58,702 bases of DNA, taken from contig CACZJD010000004.1 of the NCBI GenBank assembly GCA_902781325.1, forward strand, positions 1 to 58,702. Reading direction: 5' to 3'. Made by a program: the position numbers and the translations under genes. The stretch is from an uncultured Lachnospiraceae bacterium. GTDB lineage: Bacteria > Bacillota > Clostridia > Lachnospirales > Lachnospiraceae. This document shows positions 43,806 to 52,479 of the stretch, piece after piece (within the stretch, counting starts at the first letter, position 1; the number at the start of each line of letters is the position of its first letter). The notes beneath the pieces are model-generated. The model searched no databases. It worked only from the letters and a program-made list of their open reading frames with translations, and was not told the DNA's origin.

Positions 43806-45066
43806 ATGGCACTGATCAAGAAACCGGTCACAGGCATGAAGGACATTCTCCCCGCGGAGATGGAGATCCGCGACTACTGCATCCGTCATCAAGAAGACGT
43901 ACGCGGAGTTTGGATTCCAGTCCATCGAGACGCCCTGTGTGGAGAATATCGCGAATCTTACGAGCAAGCAGGGCGGCGACAATGAGAAACTGATCTTTAA
44001 GATCCTCAAAAGAGGAGAGAAACTGAAGCTGGAGAGCGCACAGAGCGAAGCGGATCTCGTGGATGGAGGTCTGAGATATGACCTCACCGTGCCGCTGGTG
44101 AGATATTTTTCCAACCACCAGAATGAGCTGCCGATGCCTTTCAAGGCACTGCAGATGGGCAACGTCTGGAGAGCGGACCGCCCCCAGAAGGGAAGATACC
44201 GCCAGTTCATGCAGTGTGACATCGACATTATCGGTGAGCCCAGCAATCTCGCTGAGATCGAGCTGATCCTGGCTACGACCACGACTCTGGGAAATCTTGG
44301 CTTTAAGAATTTCCAGATCCGCATCAATGAGAGGCGGATCCTGAAGGCTATGGCGGCTTACAGCGGATTCCCGGAGGACAGATATACAGACGTTTTCATC
44401 ATTTTGGACAAAATGGATAAGATCGGTCTGGACGGCGCGGCTCAGGAACTCATCGAAGAGGGATTCACCGAAGAGATGAGAGACCGCTATGTGAGCCTGT
44501 TCGAAGGACTGCAGAGCGCTGACGACCAGCTGGCTTACCTTGAGGAGAAGCTCGAGGGCTTCATCGAGCCCGACGTGATCCCGCAGCTGCGCGAGGTCAT
44601 GGAGAGCGTCGACGGAACAAAGACAGCGGATTTCAGGATCGTGTTCGACCCCACGATCGTGCGCGGCATGTCCTATTATACAGGAACGATCTTTGAGATC
44701 GCTATGCCAGAACTCGGCATCAGCTGCGGAGGCGGCGGACGCTATGACGGCATGGTCGGCAAGTTCACCGGCAAGGATGTCCCGGCATGCGGATTTTCCA
44801 TCGGCTTCGAGAGGATCATCCTTATTCTTATGGAGCAGGGATTCCGGATCCCCGGCCGTCCGGTCAAGAAAGCATATCTCATCGAGAAGAATATGCCCGC
44901 CGACCGCCTTTGCGAAGTGATCCGTCAGGCGCAGAAAGAGCGCGCGGAAGGCACACAGGTGCTGATCGCCCGCATGGCCAAGAACAAGAAATTCCAAAAG
45001 CAGCAGATGGCGGAGAGAGGCTTCGAGCAGTTCGAGGAGTTCTACTGCAACCCGATCAGTAAATAA
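43806..45066 (+). pseudogene. hisS: Histidyl-tRNA synthetase, frameshifted near codon 26
   Basis: This class II enzyme charges tRNA-His. The ATG at 43806 starts MALIKKPVTGMKDILPAEMEIRDYCI, the conserved N-terminus. The frame is lost after the ATC at 43881-43883. Stepping over C43884 continues VIKKTYAEFGFQSIETP and then runs cleanly to 45066. Homologs have a glycine at the junction, so a 2-nt loss (GG of a GGC codon) explains it best. The rest is normal: motif 2 in VWRADRPQKGRYRQFMQCD, and the histidine loop GGGGRYDGMV. Because hisS is normally essential and the remainder is intact, a sequencing or assembly error is more likely than true loss. A second copy elsewhere could also explain it. Confidence 0.9.
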
Positions 45067-45131
45067 GAAAAAAATACGCAGGGATCAGTCAGAACGGCGC
45101 GGTCTCTGTGACAGGAGGAATACAGATAATC

Positions 45132-46928
45132 ATGGCTGAATCAATGTTGGGATTAAAGCGCACATGCAGATGTGCGGAACTTAGCGAAGCGAACGTTGGC
45201 CAGACCGTCACCGTTATGGGATGGGTGGCAAAACAGAGAAATAAAGGTGGTCTGGTCTTTGTCGATCTGCGCGACAGAAGCGGAATTGTGCAGCTGATCT
45301 ATGAGGAGACAGACTGCGGCGCTGAAAATTTTGCCAAAGCAGAGAAGATGAGAGCGGAGTTCGTCGTAGCGGCGACCGGAATCGTCTGCAAGAGAGAGGC
45401 GGTGAACCCGAACATCCCTACCGGTGCGATCGAGATCAGGGTAAAGGAGACCAGGATCCTCTCCGAGGCAGAGACGCCGCCCTTTCATATCGTCGAGAAC
45501 AGCAACACAAAGGAGGACCTGCGCCTCAAATACAGAAGCCTGGACCTTCGCCGTCCGGATATGCAGAGAAGACTGATCCTCAGAAGCCAGATGATCCAGA
45601 ACATGAGAGAGTTCATGGCGGGAGAGGGTTTCCTCGAGATCGAGACACCCATTCTGTGTAAATCCACGCCCGAGGGAGCAAGAGACTACCTGGTGCCCAG
45701 CCGCGTGCATCCCGGCAATTTCTATGCTTTGCCCCAGTCTCCCCAGCTGTTCAAGCAGCTGCTGATGTGCTCAGGCTTTGACAGATATTTCCAGATCGCC
45801 AAGTGCTTCCGCGACGAGGACCTTCGCGCGGACAGACAGCCCGAGTTCACCCAGGCGGACATGGAGCTCTCCTTCGTGGATGTCGACGATGTCATCGACG
45901 TCAATGAGCGTCTGATCCAGTACGTGGCAAAGAAGACCTTCGACATCGACGTGCAGCTTCCCCTTCCCAGAATGAAGTGGATCGACGCCATGAACAACTA
46001 CGGCTCCGACAAGCCCGACACACGCTTTGACATGAAGCTCGCGGATATCACGGATGTGGTAAAGAACTGCGGCTTCGCAGTCTTCTCCGACGCGGCAGCC
46101 ATGAAGAACGGCTCTGTGCGCGGCATCAACGTCAAGGGACAGGGCGGCATGGCCAGAAAGAAGATCGACGCCCTGGTCACTTTCGCCAAGGGCTACGGCG
46201 CCAAGGGCCTTCCTTACATTCAGCTCAAGGAAGATGGCAGCGTCAAGTGCTCTTTTGCCAAATTCATGAAAGAGGAAGAGATCGCAGCGATCGTTGAGAG
46301 AATGGGCGGCGAGAAGGGCGACCTTCTGCTCATCGCCGCGGACCAGAACAAGATCGTATGGAACGTTCTGGGCGCTTTGAGACTTAAACTCGGCGAGGAA
46401 CTGGGCCTCATCGACCACAACAAGTTCAATTTCCTGTGGGTTGTGGAGTTCCCGCTGCTGGAATGGAGCGACGAGGAGGAGAGATTCGTCGCCATGCACC
46501 ATCCTTTCACCATGCCCATGGATGAAGACTGGCACCTGATCGACTCGGATCCGGGCGCAGTCAGGGCAAAAGCTTACGACATCGTACTCAACGGCGTAGA
46601 ACTGGGCGGCGGCAGTGTCAGAATCCACCAGAACGACATCCAGGAGAAGATGTTCGAAGTAATAGGCCTTAAGCCCGAAGAGGCGCAGGAGAAGTTCGGC
46701 TTCCTCCTGACCGCTTTTAAGTACGGCGTACCGCCGCACGCAGGACTGGCTTACGGAATCGACCGCTTCGCCATGCTGATGACAGGCGCGGAGAGCATCC
46801 GCGACGTCATGGCTTTCCCCAAGAACAAGGACGCCGTCGATCTCATGAGCGAGGCTCCCAATGTTGTGGATCCCAAGCAGCTGGAGGAGCTCTCCATTGC
46901 GATCCTCAAGGTGGAAGAAACAGAATGA
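45132..46928 (+). CDS. aspS: Aspartyl-tRNA synthetase
   Basis: AspRS charges tRNA-Asp and, in organisms lacking AsnRS or GatCAB separation, may also charge tRNA-Asn. The 598-aa bacterial-type enzyme has the N-terminal OB fold (VTVMGWVAKQRNKGGLVFVDLRDRSG). Motif 2 is CFRDEDLRADRQPEFTQ. The inserted GAD domain and motif 3 (GLAYGIDRFAML) are present. The ATG at 45132 is 13 nt from AGGAGG. A GTG at 45108 or an ATG at 45144 could also be used. It follows hisS, the classical order in Firmicutes. Confidence 0.96.
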   Translation: MAESMLGLKRTCRCAELSEANVGQTVTVMGWVAKQRNKGGLVFVDLRDRSGIVQLIYEETDCGAENFAKAEKMRAEFVVAATGIVCKREAVNPNIPTGAIEIRVKETRILSEAETPPFHIVENSNTKEDLRLKYRSLDLRRPDMQRRLILRSQMIQNMREFMAGEGFLEIETPILCKSTPEGARDYLVPSRVHPGNFYALPQSPQLFKQLLMCSGFDRYFQIAKCFRDEDLRADRQPEFTQADMELSFVDVDDVIDVNERLIQYVAKKTFDIDVQLPLPRMKWIDAMNNYGSDKPDTRFDMKLADITDVVKNCGFAVFSDAAAMKNGSVRGINVKGQGGMARKKIDALVTFAKGYGAKGLPYIQLKEDGSVKCSFAKFMKEEEIAAIVERMGGEKGDLLLIAADQNKIVWNVLGALRLKLGEELGLIDHNKFNFLWVVEFPLLEWSDEEERFVAMHHPFTMPMDEDWHLIDSDPGAVRAKAYDIVLNGVELGGGSVRIHQNDIQEKMFEVIGLKPEEAQEKFGFLLTAFKYGVPPHAGLAYGIDRFAMLMTGAESIRDVMAFPKNKDAVDLMSEAPNVVDPKQLEELSIAILKVEETE

Positions 46929-46984
46929 CAAGCTGCTACAGTATAGGATCCTGTGTAGAGGCATATTGAATCAGGTAATAAATA

Positions 46985-47026
46985 GGCGCAGGAAGTACAA
47001 ACTTTTGGAATTGTACTTCCTGCGCC
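46985..47026. terminator. Perfect 16-bp hairpin after aspS
   Basis: ggcgcaggaagtacaa pairs with ttgtacttcctgcgcc around a 10-nt loop. The following catattta has few T residues, so it is an unusual terminator or an mRNA 3' stabiliser. It starts 57 nt after the aspS stop. Confidence 0.5.
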
Positions 47027-47541
47027 ATATTTAGGCAGAAAAACAGACGCCGATTACGCGCGCCGACTAAGCCTGAACAGAAAAATTTAGGGTATGAGAT
47101 ATATTCGAAAAGTGGTCAAAAAAATGGACAAAGCAGATTTATGGTAAACTTGTGTATTGATTTTTCCTGTAATTCAGTATAATTAAAGCAGTAATCTAAA
47201 ATGCTCTTAGCAGATGCTTTTGTAAAGCGTTGACAAGAATAGAGTTTTGAACACAAATAATACAAAAAAAGTTTCAAACACTAGATAAATATGACAGAAA
47301 TGTTGTATAATTGATTAAGACATTATAGGTATGTATTGTTCCGGAGTTCGTCCGGGTTATATTTTAGAGTATTTAACTATTTAACAGTTATATTGATATA
47401 TGTGCTGAATTTCGTATATAATTAAGAGAAATTCAAAAAGATACTGTATCCGGACGAAAATAAGTGCGGCTATGTAACGTTAATAATGAATAACAGCATA
47501 AAGATTTATGCATACCGGAAGACAGGCGGAGAGGAGGCGTA
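47027..47541. other. A/T-rich gene-free stretch before the pilus locus
   Basis: I see no credible ORF on either strand here. The base composition is much richer in A+T than neighbouring genes. It holds several -10 and -35 look-alikes (TTGACA at 47230, TATAAT at 47303-47308 and the better pair listed separately). It looks like a complex regulatory region and marks the left edge of the pilus locus. Confidence 0.6.
47393..47422 (+). promoter_or_regulatory. Probable pilus operon promoter with flanking inverted repeat
   Basis: TTGATA and TATAAT are separated by 18 bp, 119 nt before the signal peptidase start. The 9-nt arms ttcgtccgg (47347-47355) and ccggacgaa (47450-47458) are exact inverted copies and lie on both sides of the promoter, about 100 bp apart. 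That suggests binding sites for one regulator, or long-range RNA pairing if transcription starts upstream. Confidence 0.5.
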
Positions 47542-48135
47542 ATGGGCACAGAGGTGACCGGGGCAGAGACGCTGCCCGGAAGTGAGGAACTGACAGTAGC
47601 AGTAAAGCGGGAGAGATACCTCCATCAGTTCCGGACAACGGTGCGCAGCACCTTCTTTACATTAGTAGTAGTAGCAGCCGTTGCAGTACTGGTCGCAGTG
47701 TTGTTCCTGCCGATCCTGCGGATCTATGGCAAGTCCATGAACGGGACGCTGGACAGCGGGGACATCGTGGTATCAGTCAAGACATCGGACATGAAGACGG
47801 GAGACGTTATCGCTTTTTACTATAACAACAACATCCTCGTTAAAAGAGTGATCGCGAACCCGGGCGACTGGGTGGATCTCGACAGTGAAGGAAATGTATA
47901 CGTCAACAATGTAAAGCTGGAAGAGCCTTACTTGATGGAAGAAAAGGCTTACGGTGAAACAAATATTGAGCTTCCCTACCAGGTACCGGAAGGCAAGATC
48001 TTCGTGATGGGCGACAACCGTTCGGTATCGATCGACTCAAGAAATACTTCGATCGGCTGTGTATCAGAGGAACAGGTAGTAGGGAAGATCGTTTACAGGG
48101 TTTGGCCGCTCACAGGATTTGGGGCGGTGAACTGA
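47542..48135 (+). CDS. lepB: Signal peptidase I, pilus-associated
   Basis: The 197-aa membrane protease removes signal peptides from Sec-exported proteins. It has one N-terminal helix (about residues 33-60), then the catalytic Ser65 in YGKSMNGTL and Lys101 in ILVKRVIA. The box MGDNRSVSIDSRNTSIGCV is the conserved C-terminal motif with SxDSR. The start follows AGGAGGCG. Pilus loci of Gram-positive bacteria often include such a dedicated copy (SipA-like), which may process pilins or assist their folding. Its place directly before the pilin gene supports this role. Confidence 0.92.
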   Translation: MGTEVTGAETLPGSEELTVAVKRERYLHQFRTTVRSTFFTLVVVAAVAVLVAVLFLPILRIYGKSMNGTLDSGDIVVSVKTSDMKTGDVIAFYYNNNILVKRVIANPGDWVDLDSEGNVYVNNVKLEEPYLMEEKAYGETNIELPYQVPEGKIFVMGDNRSVSIDSRNTSIGCVSEEQVVGKIVYRVWPLTGFGAVN

Positions 48136-48205
48136 CAATATAGGTATAAATGCCGGAGAGGATCCGGTATACGGACAGGACATTTGATCGTGCTGGGAGG
48201 ATAAT

Positions 48206-48355
48206 ATGAACCCCGTTGAAAAGATGCATGAGCAATCCTTTAAAAGGAAGAAAACACTTCATACATTAAGCGGCGCCGTTATACCCACGACATCTGCTTT
48301 AATGTACTGCTCCAGGATGAGGCGCAGAGAAAGGAGGTTAAACAACAGCCTCTGA
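48206..48355 (+). CDS. Possible 49-aa basic small protein
   Basis: An ATG with GGGAGG at 5 nt starts a 49-codon frame. The product begins MNPVEKMHEQSFKRKKT, has a short mildly hydrophobic middle (TLSGAVIPTTSALMYC) and ends in Arg-rich RMRRRERRLNNSL. It lies between the signal peptidase and the major pilin. I recognise no family. The good ribosome site is the main support. It could instead be a leader peptide that affects pilin expression, or chance. Confidence 0.4.
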   Translation: MNPVEKMHEQSFKRKKTLHTLSGAVIPTTSALMYCSRMRRRERRLNNSL

Positions 48356-48550
48356 TCTCGACGAAAAAGCTAACGCCGAAACTGGAACAGTCAAATACAA
48401 AACCGCTGCCACAATCTCGTAGTCAGTCGGGATGACGGGACGGCAGCAAAACCCGCTGTGGTTTAAACAGCGCATCAGAACACTCTCAGAGTGCTGAAAG
48501 AAATCAGTTCCTGAAAGAAAACAAAACAAAAAAAGAAAGGGAAAAAAGGC
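48356..48550 (+). other. Untranslated leader before the major pilin gene
   Basis: This 195-nt stretch has no credible ORF. It contains short hairpins (cgctgt/aacagcg at 48452-48473 and cactct/agagtg at 48482-48494) and ends in an A-rich segment with AAAGGG and AAAAGG before the pilin ATG. It may set the high expression of the shaft pilin. Confidence 0.4.
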
Positions 48551-50356
48551 ATGAAAAACATGAAGAAGTTGATTGCGCTTTTGCTTACATTCACGCTGGT
48601 GATGGCGATGGGCATTGGCGCAATGGCGGCTCCCGATGACGAGGGCGGCGATCCGGCTCCGGCCGCTCCTGCATATGATTATCCTCTTACAGTTACCGGA
48701 CTTTCAGTAGATGAGGATGGCAATCACGATACTGTAAAGTTCTATCAGGTAGTAGAATGGGTCGGCGAGACCGCAGATAAGAGTGATGTTTCAGGCTGGA
48801 AAGCTGTTTCTGCTTACAGCAGTGTATTAACTAAGGATGTACTGAAGTCAATGCTGGTAGGCGATCCTGACGCAGATCCTGCAGTTGCTCCTACAGGAAT
48901 GACTTCTGAAATCGCAGGTCAGCTTGCAAAACTTGCTACAGGAGGCGTAGACGCTACAAGTTATTCAGTTGACGGCAAAACAGCAACTCTCGAAAATGCC
49001 ACTTCCGGAATGTGGATGGCATTGGTAACTCCTGTAGATGCTGACACAGTTTACAACCCTGTATTTGTTTCTGCAGACTACAACAAGGAGACCGGCCATG
49101 AAGGCACAGTTGCTGTTAATGGAGAATTCGCTGATGGCGTTGCAAAGAGCAGCACAGTTACCTTAACAAAGACTGCTTCGACTAGTGAAGATAATTGGGA
49201 TGACGGCAAACCCACAACGACTGCCGTAGGTGATACTGTGAATTTCACTGTTACCACAACTATCCCCGGCTATGGCGATGTATATACAGCTCCTCACTTT
49301 GCAGTAACTGATACGCTCACCGCACTTGAACTGGATACGGACAGTGTTGTAGTAGCTAATCTTGAAAAAGGTGAGGATAAGGACTACACCGTAAGTGCAA
49401 CTGCTTCTGGCTATACAATCACATTTACAGAGAAGTACCTGAAATCCCTGAAGGCTGCAACTTCAGTAACAATCACATATTCCGCAGTCGTCACAGTTGA
49501 TGCTGTTAATGCAGTTAACGAAGAAAACAACGAAGTTTCCATTGAATACTCCCACAATCCTAACAATCAGGGAGATTACGACGTTAAGAAAGATACAACA
49601 CAGCATTATACATTCTCCCTTGACGCCTCAGGCATTGGTAAGGATGTAATTGAGTCACTCAAAGGTAAGAAGACTTCTGAGATCGTCAAGATAGGTAAGG
49701 ATGCTGCTGGCAAACCCATTACTGAGACAAGAACCACAAGTGAAATCGGTGATCCTGAAAAAGATTATGTAGAAGGACCTCTGCAGGGTGCTGTGTTTGG
49801 ACTCTTCACAGATTCCGAAGGTAAAGTGCCATATAAAGATAAGGACGGCAATAATGTTACCGCTGAGTCCGGCACAGATGGCCGTATGAACTTCAAGGGA
49901 CTTGACGCAGGAACCTACTATCTCAAGGAGATTTCCGCACCTGCAGGATATGTAACAAATTCCACAGTACATACAGTGGTAATTGCTGCTGAAACAGAGT
50001 CTGTATCTGTAACAGAGTGGTGGAACGGAAGTGCATGGGTAAGTGAAAAGCCTGCTGAAGGAACTGCAAAGGAAGTTACCTATGATACTGATATCCTTAA
50101 GTCATATACCGTAACGATCGATGGCAAGGAAACTGCTAAATACACGTTCACTAACAACAAGGAACCTCACAGCACAGAGATCCAGTGGGATGAGGCAGAG
50201 CTTATTGAGCATCCTTTCCCCTTCGATAACACCCAGGGAACCGAGCTTCCTTCCACCGGCGGCATTGGCACGACTATGTTCTACATTGTCGGTTCTGTCC
50301 TGGTACTTGGCGCAGCGGTACTGCTGATCTCCAAGAGAAGGATGAACGTACGCTGA
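48551..50356 (+). CDS. Major pilin (SpaA/FimA type, LPSTG anchor)
   Basis: The 601-aa protein begins with a signal peptide (MKNMKKLIALLLTFTLVMAMG, cut near AMAAPDD). Several Ig-like domains follow. A fimbrial-isopeptide D2-type domain is seen in TTTAVGDTVNFTVTTTIPGYG. A CnaB/SpaA domain is in LQGAVFGLFTDSEGKVPY, with the E-box YYLKEISAPAGY giving the isopeptide Glu. The sorting signal LPSTG is at about residues 566-570, followed by a helix and KRRMNVR. This makes it the shaft subunit, polymerised by the sortase next door. Codon use is A/T-richer than in the housekeeping genes. Confidence 0.92.
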   Translation: MKNMKKLIALLLTFTLVMAMGIGAMAAPDDEGGDPAPAAPAYDYPLTVTGLSVDEDGNHDTVKFYQVVEWVGETADKSDVSGWKAVSAYSSVLTKDVLKSMLVGDPDADPAVAPTGMTSEIAGQLAKLATGGVDATSYSVDGKTATLENATSGMWMALVTPVDADTVYNPVFVSADYNKETGHEGTVAVNGEFADGVAKSSTVTLTKTASTSEDNWDDGKPTTTAVGDTVNFTVTTTIPGYGDVYTAPHFAVTDTLTALELDTDSVVVANLEKGEDKDYTVSATASGYTITFTEKYLKSLKAATSVTITYSAVVTVDAVNAVNEENNEVSIEYSHNPNNQGDYDVKKDTTQHYTFSLDASGIGKDVIESLKGKKTSEIVKIGKDAAGKPITETRTTSEIGDPEKDYVEGPLQGAVFGLFTDSEGKVPYKDKDGNNVTAESGTDGRMNFKGLDAGTYYLKEISAPAGYVTNSTVHTVVIAAETESVSVTEWWNGSAWVSEKPAEGTAKEVTYDTDILKSYTVTIDGKETAKYTFTNNKEPHSTEIQWDEAELIEHPFPFDNTQGTELPSTGGIGTTMFYIVGSVLVLGAAVLLISKRRMNVR

Positions 50357-50420
50357 TTTGACCCTGAACAAAGAGGCGGTTTGGGGTAAACGGATCCTGA
50401 ACAGAGAATGAATATCGGAA

Positions 50421-50447
50421 GGGAAGCCGGCATAATGCCGGCTTCCC
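50421..50447 (+). terminator. Hairpin between pilin and sortase genes
   Basis: A perfect 12-bp stem (gggaagccggca pairing with tgccggcttccc) with a 3-nt loop is followed by a poor T-run. It is probably a partial terminator or RNA stabiliser that lets pilin mRNA exceed sortase mRNA. Confidence 0.55.
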
Positions 50448-50555
50448 GGAAGATTTGTTTACGTAGGTTAGAGGATGTATATTTTCCTAGCTTTACAGCG
50501 GAGGAAACGCTGTGCAGTTAGTAAAGTACACATTAAAACAGTAACCAGGGATGAA

Positions 50556-51578
50556 ATGAGCGAAAACAATACAAAGGCGAAATTTAAGAATAAACCGTCC
50601 GAAACGAAGATAGAGAACCGGCTTTTCCTTTCAATCGGCGACAGGCTGTTCACCAAGATTCTTGTCGGGGCGCTTGCCATCGGGGTGTGCCTGTTGGTGT
50701 ACCCGTCTTTCGCGGATTATTGGAATTCGATTCACCAGACCAGAACGGTCATGAATTACGCCGAGGCGGTGGCTAACATGGATGCCGAGGAATACGAGAG
50801 GATCCTCGGCGAGGCCAGGGCTTACAACGCACAGCTCGCGGAGAGAGGAATCAACTGGGTCATGACCGATGAGGAAAGAGTTGCTTATGAGAACCAGCTT
50901 AACGTCGGCGGCCAAGGTGTTATTGGTTATATCAGGATTCAGAAGATCGATGTGATGCTTCCGGTCTACCACGGGACTGCTGAGGAAATCCTTCAGACTT
51001 CTATCGGGCATCTGGAGCAATCCTCCTTTCCTATCAGCGGGGAGAGCGTCCACAGCATGTTGTCGGGCCACAGGGGGCTGCCGTCGGCAAAGCTTTTTTC
51101 GGACCTGGACAAGATGAAGGAGGGCGACACCTTCACAGTAACGGTCCTGAATGAGACCACGACTTATGAAGTAGACCACGTCTGGATTGTAGAGCCCGCA
51201 GATCTGTCGCACCTTGACATTGAGAGTGGGAAAGACTTTTGTACGCTGATCACCTGCACGCCTTACGGGATTAATACCCATAGGCTGCTAGTGAGGGCAC
51301 ACAGGATTGAGAACGCGAACGGGAGCGCCATGGTCGTTGCGGACGCGATCCAGATCAGGCCGGTATTCATAGCACCGTTTTTGGCAATACCCCTGCTGCT
51401 GCTTCTTCTTGGTTACATGCTTGTCAGTACTGCCATAAAAAACAGGAAGAGCATGGATCTGAAAGCAGCCTACCTTGAAGAGCACAGACTTACAGAGCCA
51501 ATCGAGGAGATCGAAGATCAGGGCGACATCATTGATGCGGTACAAAGATTATTTGAGAAAAGAAACAGGAAGAGATAA
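50556..51578 (+). CDS. Class C (pilin) sortase
   Basis: The 340-aa transpeptidase links pilins through the LPXTG-type motif to a lysine of the next subunit. It has an N-terminal helix (about residues 30-50) and a C-terminal helix after the catalytic domain, typical of class C. The triad is His172 in SGHRGL, Cys234 in TLITCTPYG and Arg247 in LLVRAHR. The tract before the core (ADYWNSIHQTRTV) matches pilin sortases and includes the region of the lid. The ATG at 50556 has AGGG at 5 nt. An earlier ATG at 50475 lacks spacing. Confidence 0.93.
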   Translation: MSENNTKAKFKNKPSETKIENRLFLSIGDRLFTKILVGALAIGVCLLVYPSFADYWNSIHQTRTVMNYAEAVANMDAEEYERILGEARAYNAQLAERGINWVMTDEERVAYENQLNVGGQGVIGYIRIQKIDVMLPVYHGTAEEILQTSIGHLEQSSFPISGESVHSMLSGHRGLPSAKLFSDLDKMKEGDTFTVTVLNETTTYEVDHVWIVEPADLSHLDIESGKDFCTLITCTPYGINTHRLLVRAHRIENANGSAMVVADAIQIRPVFIAPFLAIPLLLLLLGYMLVSTAIKNRKSMDLKAAYLEEHRLTEPIEEIEDQGDIIDAVQRLFEKRNRKR

Positions 51579-51599
51579 TACAAAGAGAAAGGGACAGCC

Positions 51600-52331
51600 A
51601 TGTGGAATAAGGAAGGCTATGCAGCCGGAAAAAAGGTAAGACGTTTGGCAAGAGCGCTAACAGCGTTTACAGTGTGCTTGGCCATGATGATGACAGGGAT
51701 GGCAGCCTCTGCTGCCGGGCCCGAAATACCTGACCTGAACAGGAAAGGATCCCTTTCGATTACTTTCACTGTCAAGGGCGAACCGATCAGCAACGGGAAT
51801 GAAGTAGGGATCTACAAGGTTGCGGACGCGGTAGAAGGCAACGGATTTAAGTTTGTTTACAATGATACGTTTGCAGAAGCCGGAGAGATGCCGGAGGATT
51901 TAGACGCGGTAAATGGAGAACTTGCCTTAAAGCTGGAAGATATCGCGGAGAAACAGAAGGCACCCTTGTACACAAGCTCACAGAAACTTGACTCGAACGG
52001 AAATGTTACATTCAGTGACCTGGAAGTGGGACTATACCTGATCGTCCATACAAAAAAGACAGAGATCACGCTCTCTGATAAGACAAAAGTGGTTTATACG
52101 ATCAATCCGTTCCTTGTTTCAATCCCGCAGAAAAAAGACGGGGAGTTGGTTTATGACGTGACGTCGAAGCCGAAAGTATCACCGGAAAAGAAGGTTACGC
52201 CTCCAAAGACAACTCCTCCTCCCAGGCGTATTCCTCAGACAGGACAGCTGTGGTGGCCGGTGATGGCACTTGGAGTAGCCGGTGCAGTATTCGTCACATT
52301 CGGATTGATCCGAAAGATGAAGAGCAATTAA
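51600..52331 (+). CDS. Minor, probably basal, pilin (IPQTG anchor)
   Basis: The 243-aa protein has a signal peptide ending near ASAAG. One pilin-type domain follows (GSLSITFTVKGEPISNGNEVGIYKVAD, then FSDLEVGLYLIVHTKKTE). A proline- and lysine-rich stalk (KKVTPPKTTPPP) precedes the sorting signal IPQTG at about residues 211-215, a helix and RKMKSN. The Pro-rich stalk and small size resemble basal pilins such as FctB/GBS52-type subunits that join the pilus to the wall. It lies 21 nt after the sortase gene. The basal role is inferred from architecture. Confidence 0.85.
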   Translation: MWNKEGYAAGKKVRRLARALTAFTVCLAMMMTGMAASAAGPEIPDLNRKGSLSITFTVKGEPISNGNEVGIYKVADAVEGNGFKFVYNDTFAEAGEMPEDLDAVNGELALKLEDIAEKQKAPLYTSSQKLDSNGNVTFSDLEVGLYLIVHTKKTEITLSDKTKVVYTINPFLVSIPQKKDGELVYDVTSKPKVSPEKKVTPPKTTPPPRRIPQTGQLWWPVMALGVAGAVFVTFGLIRKMKSN

Positions 52332-52343
52332 GAGGGAGAAAGC

Positions 52344-52368
52344 GGCTGTTCCATTTTTTGGGGCAGCC
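52344..52368 (+). other. Hairpin before the tip adhesin gene
   Basis: ggctgttcc pairs with ggggcagcc (two G-T pairs) around a T-rich 7-nt loop, 12 nt past the small-pilin stop. No T-run follows, so it is more likely an mRNA processing or stabilising element than a terminator. Confidence 0.35.
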
Positions 52369-52479
52369 AGAATAGCAATACTACGGATGAAGAGAAATCT
52401 CAAGTAAATAAACAAAACAGAGATATCAATACACAAGTGTTCGATAAAAAGCTGTAATTAGCTTAGTCAGGAGAACAAA

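Noticed and set aside
43875-43890. Programmed ribosomal frameshift in hisS
   Set aside because: There is no slippery heptamer, no stop codon at the site and no downstream structure, and a residue is missing compared with homologs, so an indel is simpler.
45771-46964. 397-aa open frame on the minus strand
   Set aside because: It is the shadow of aspS.
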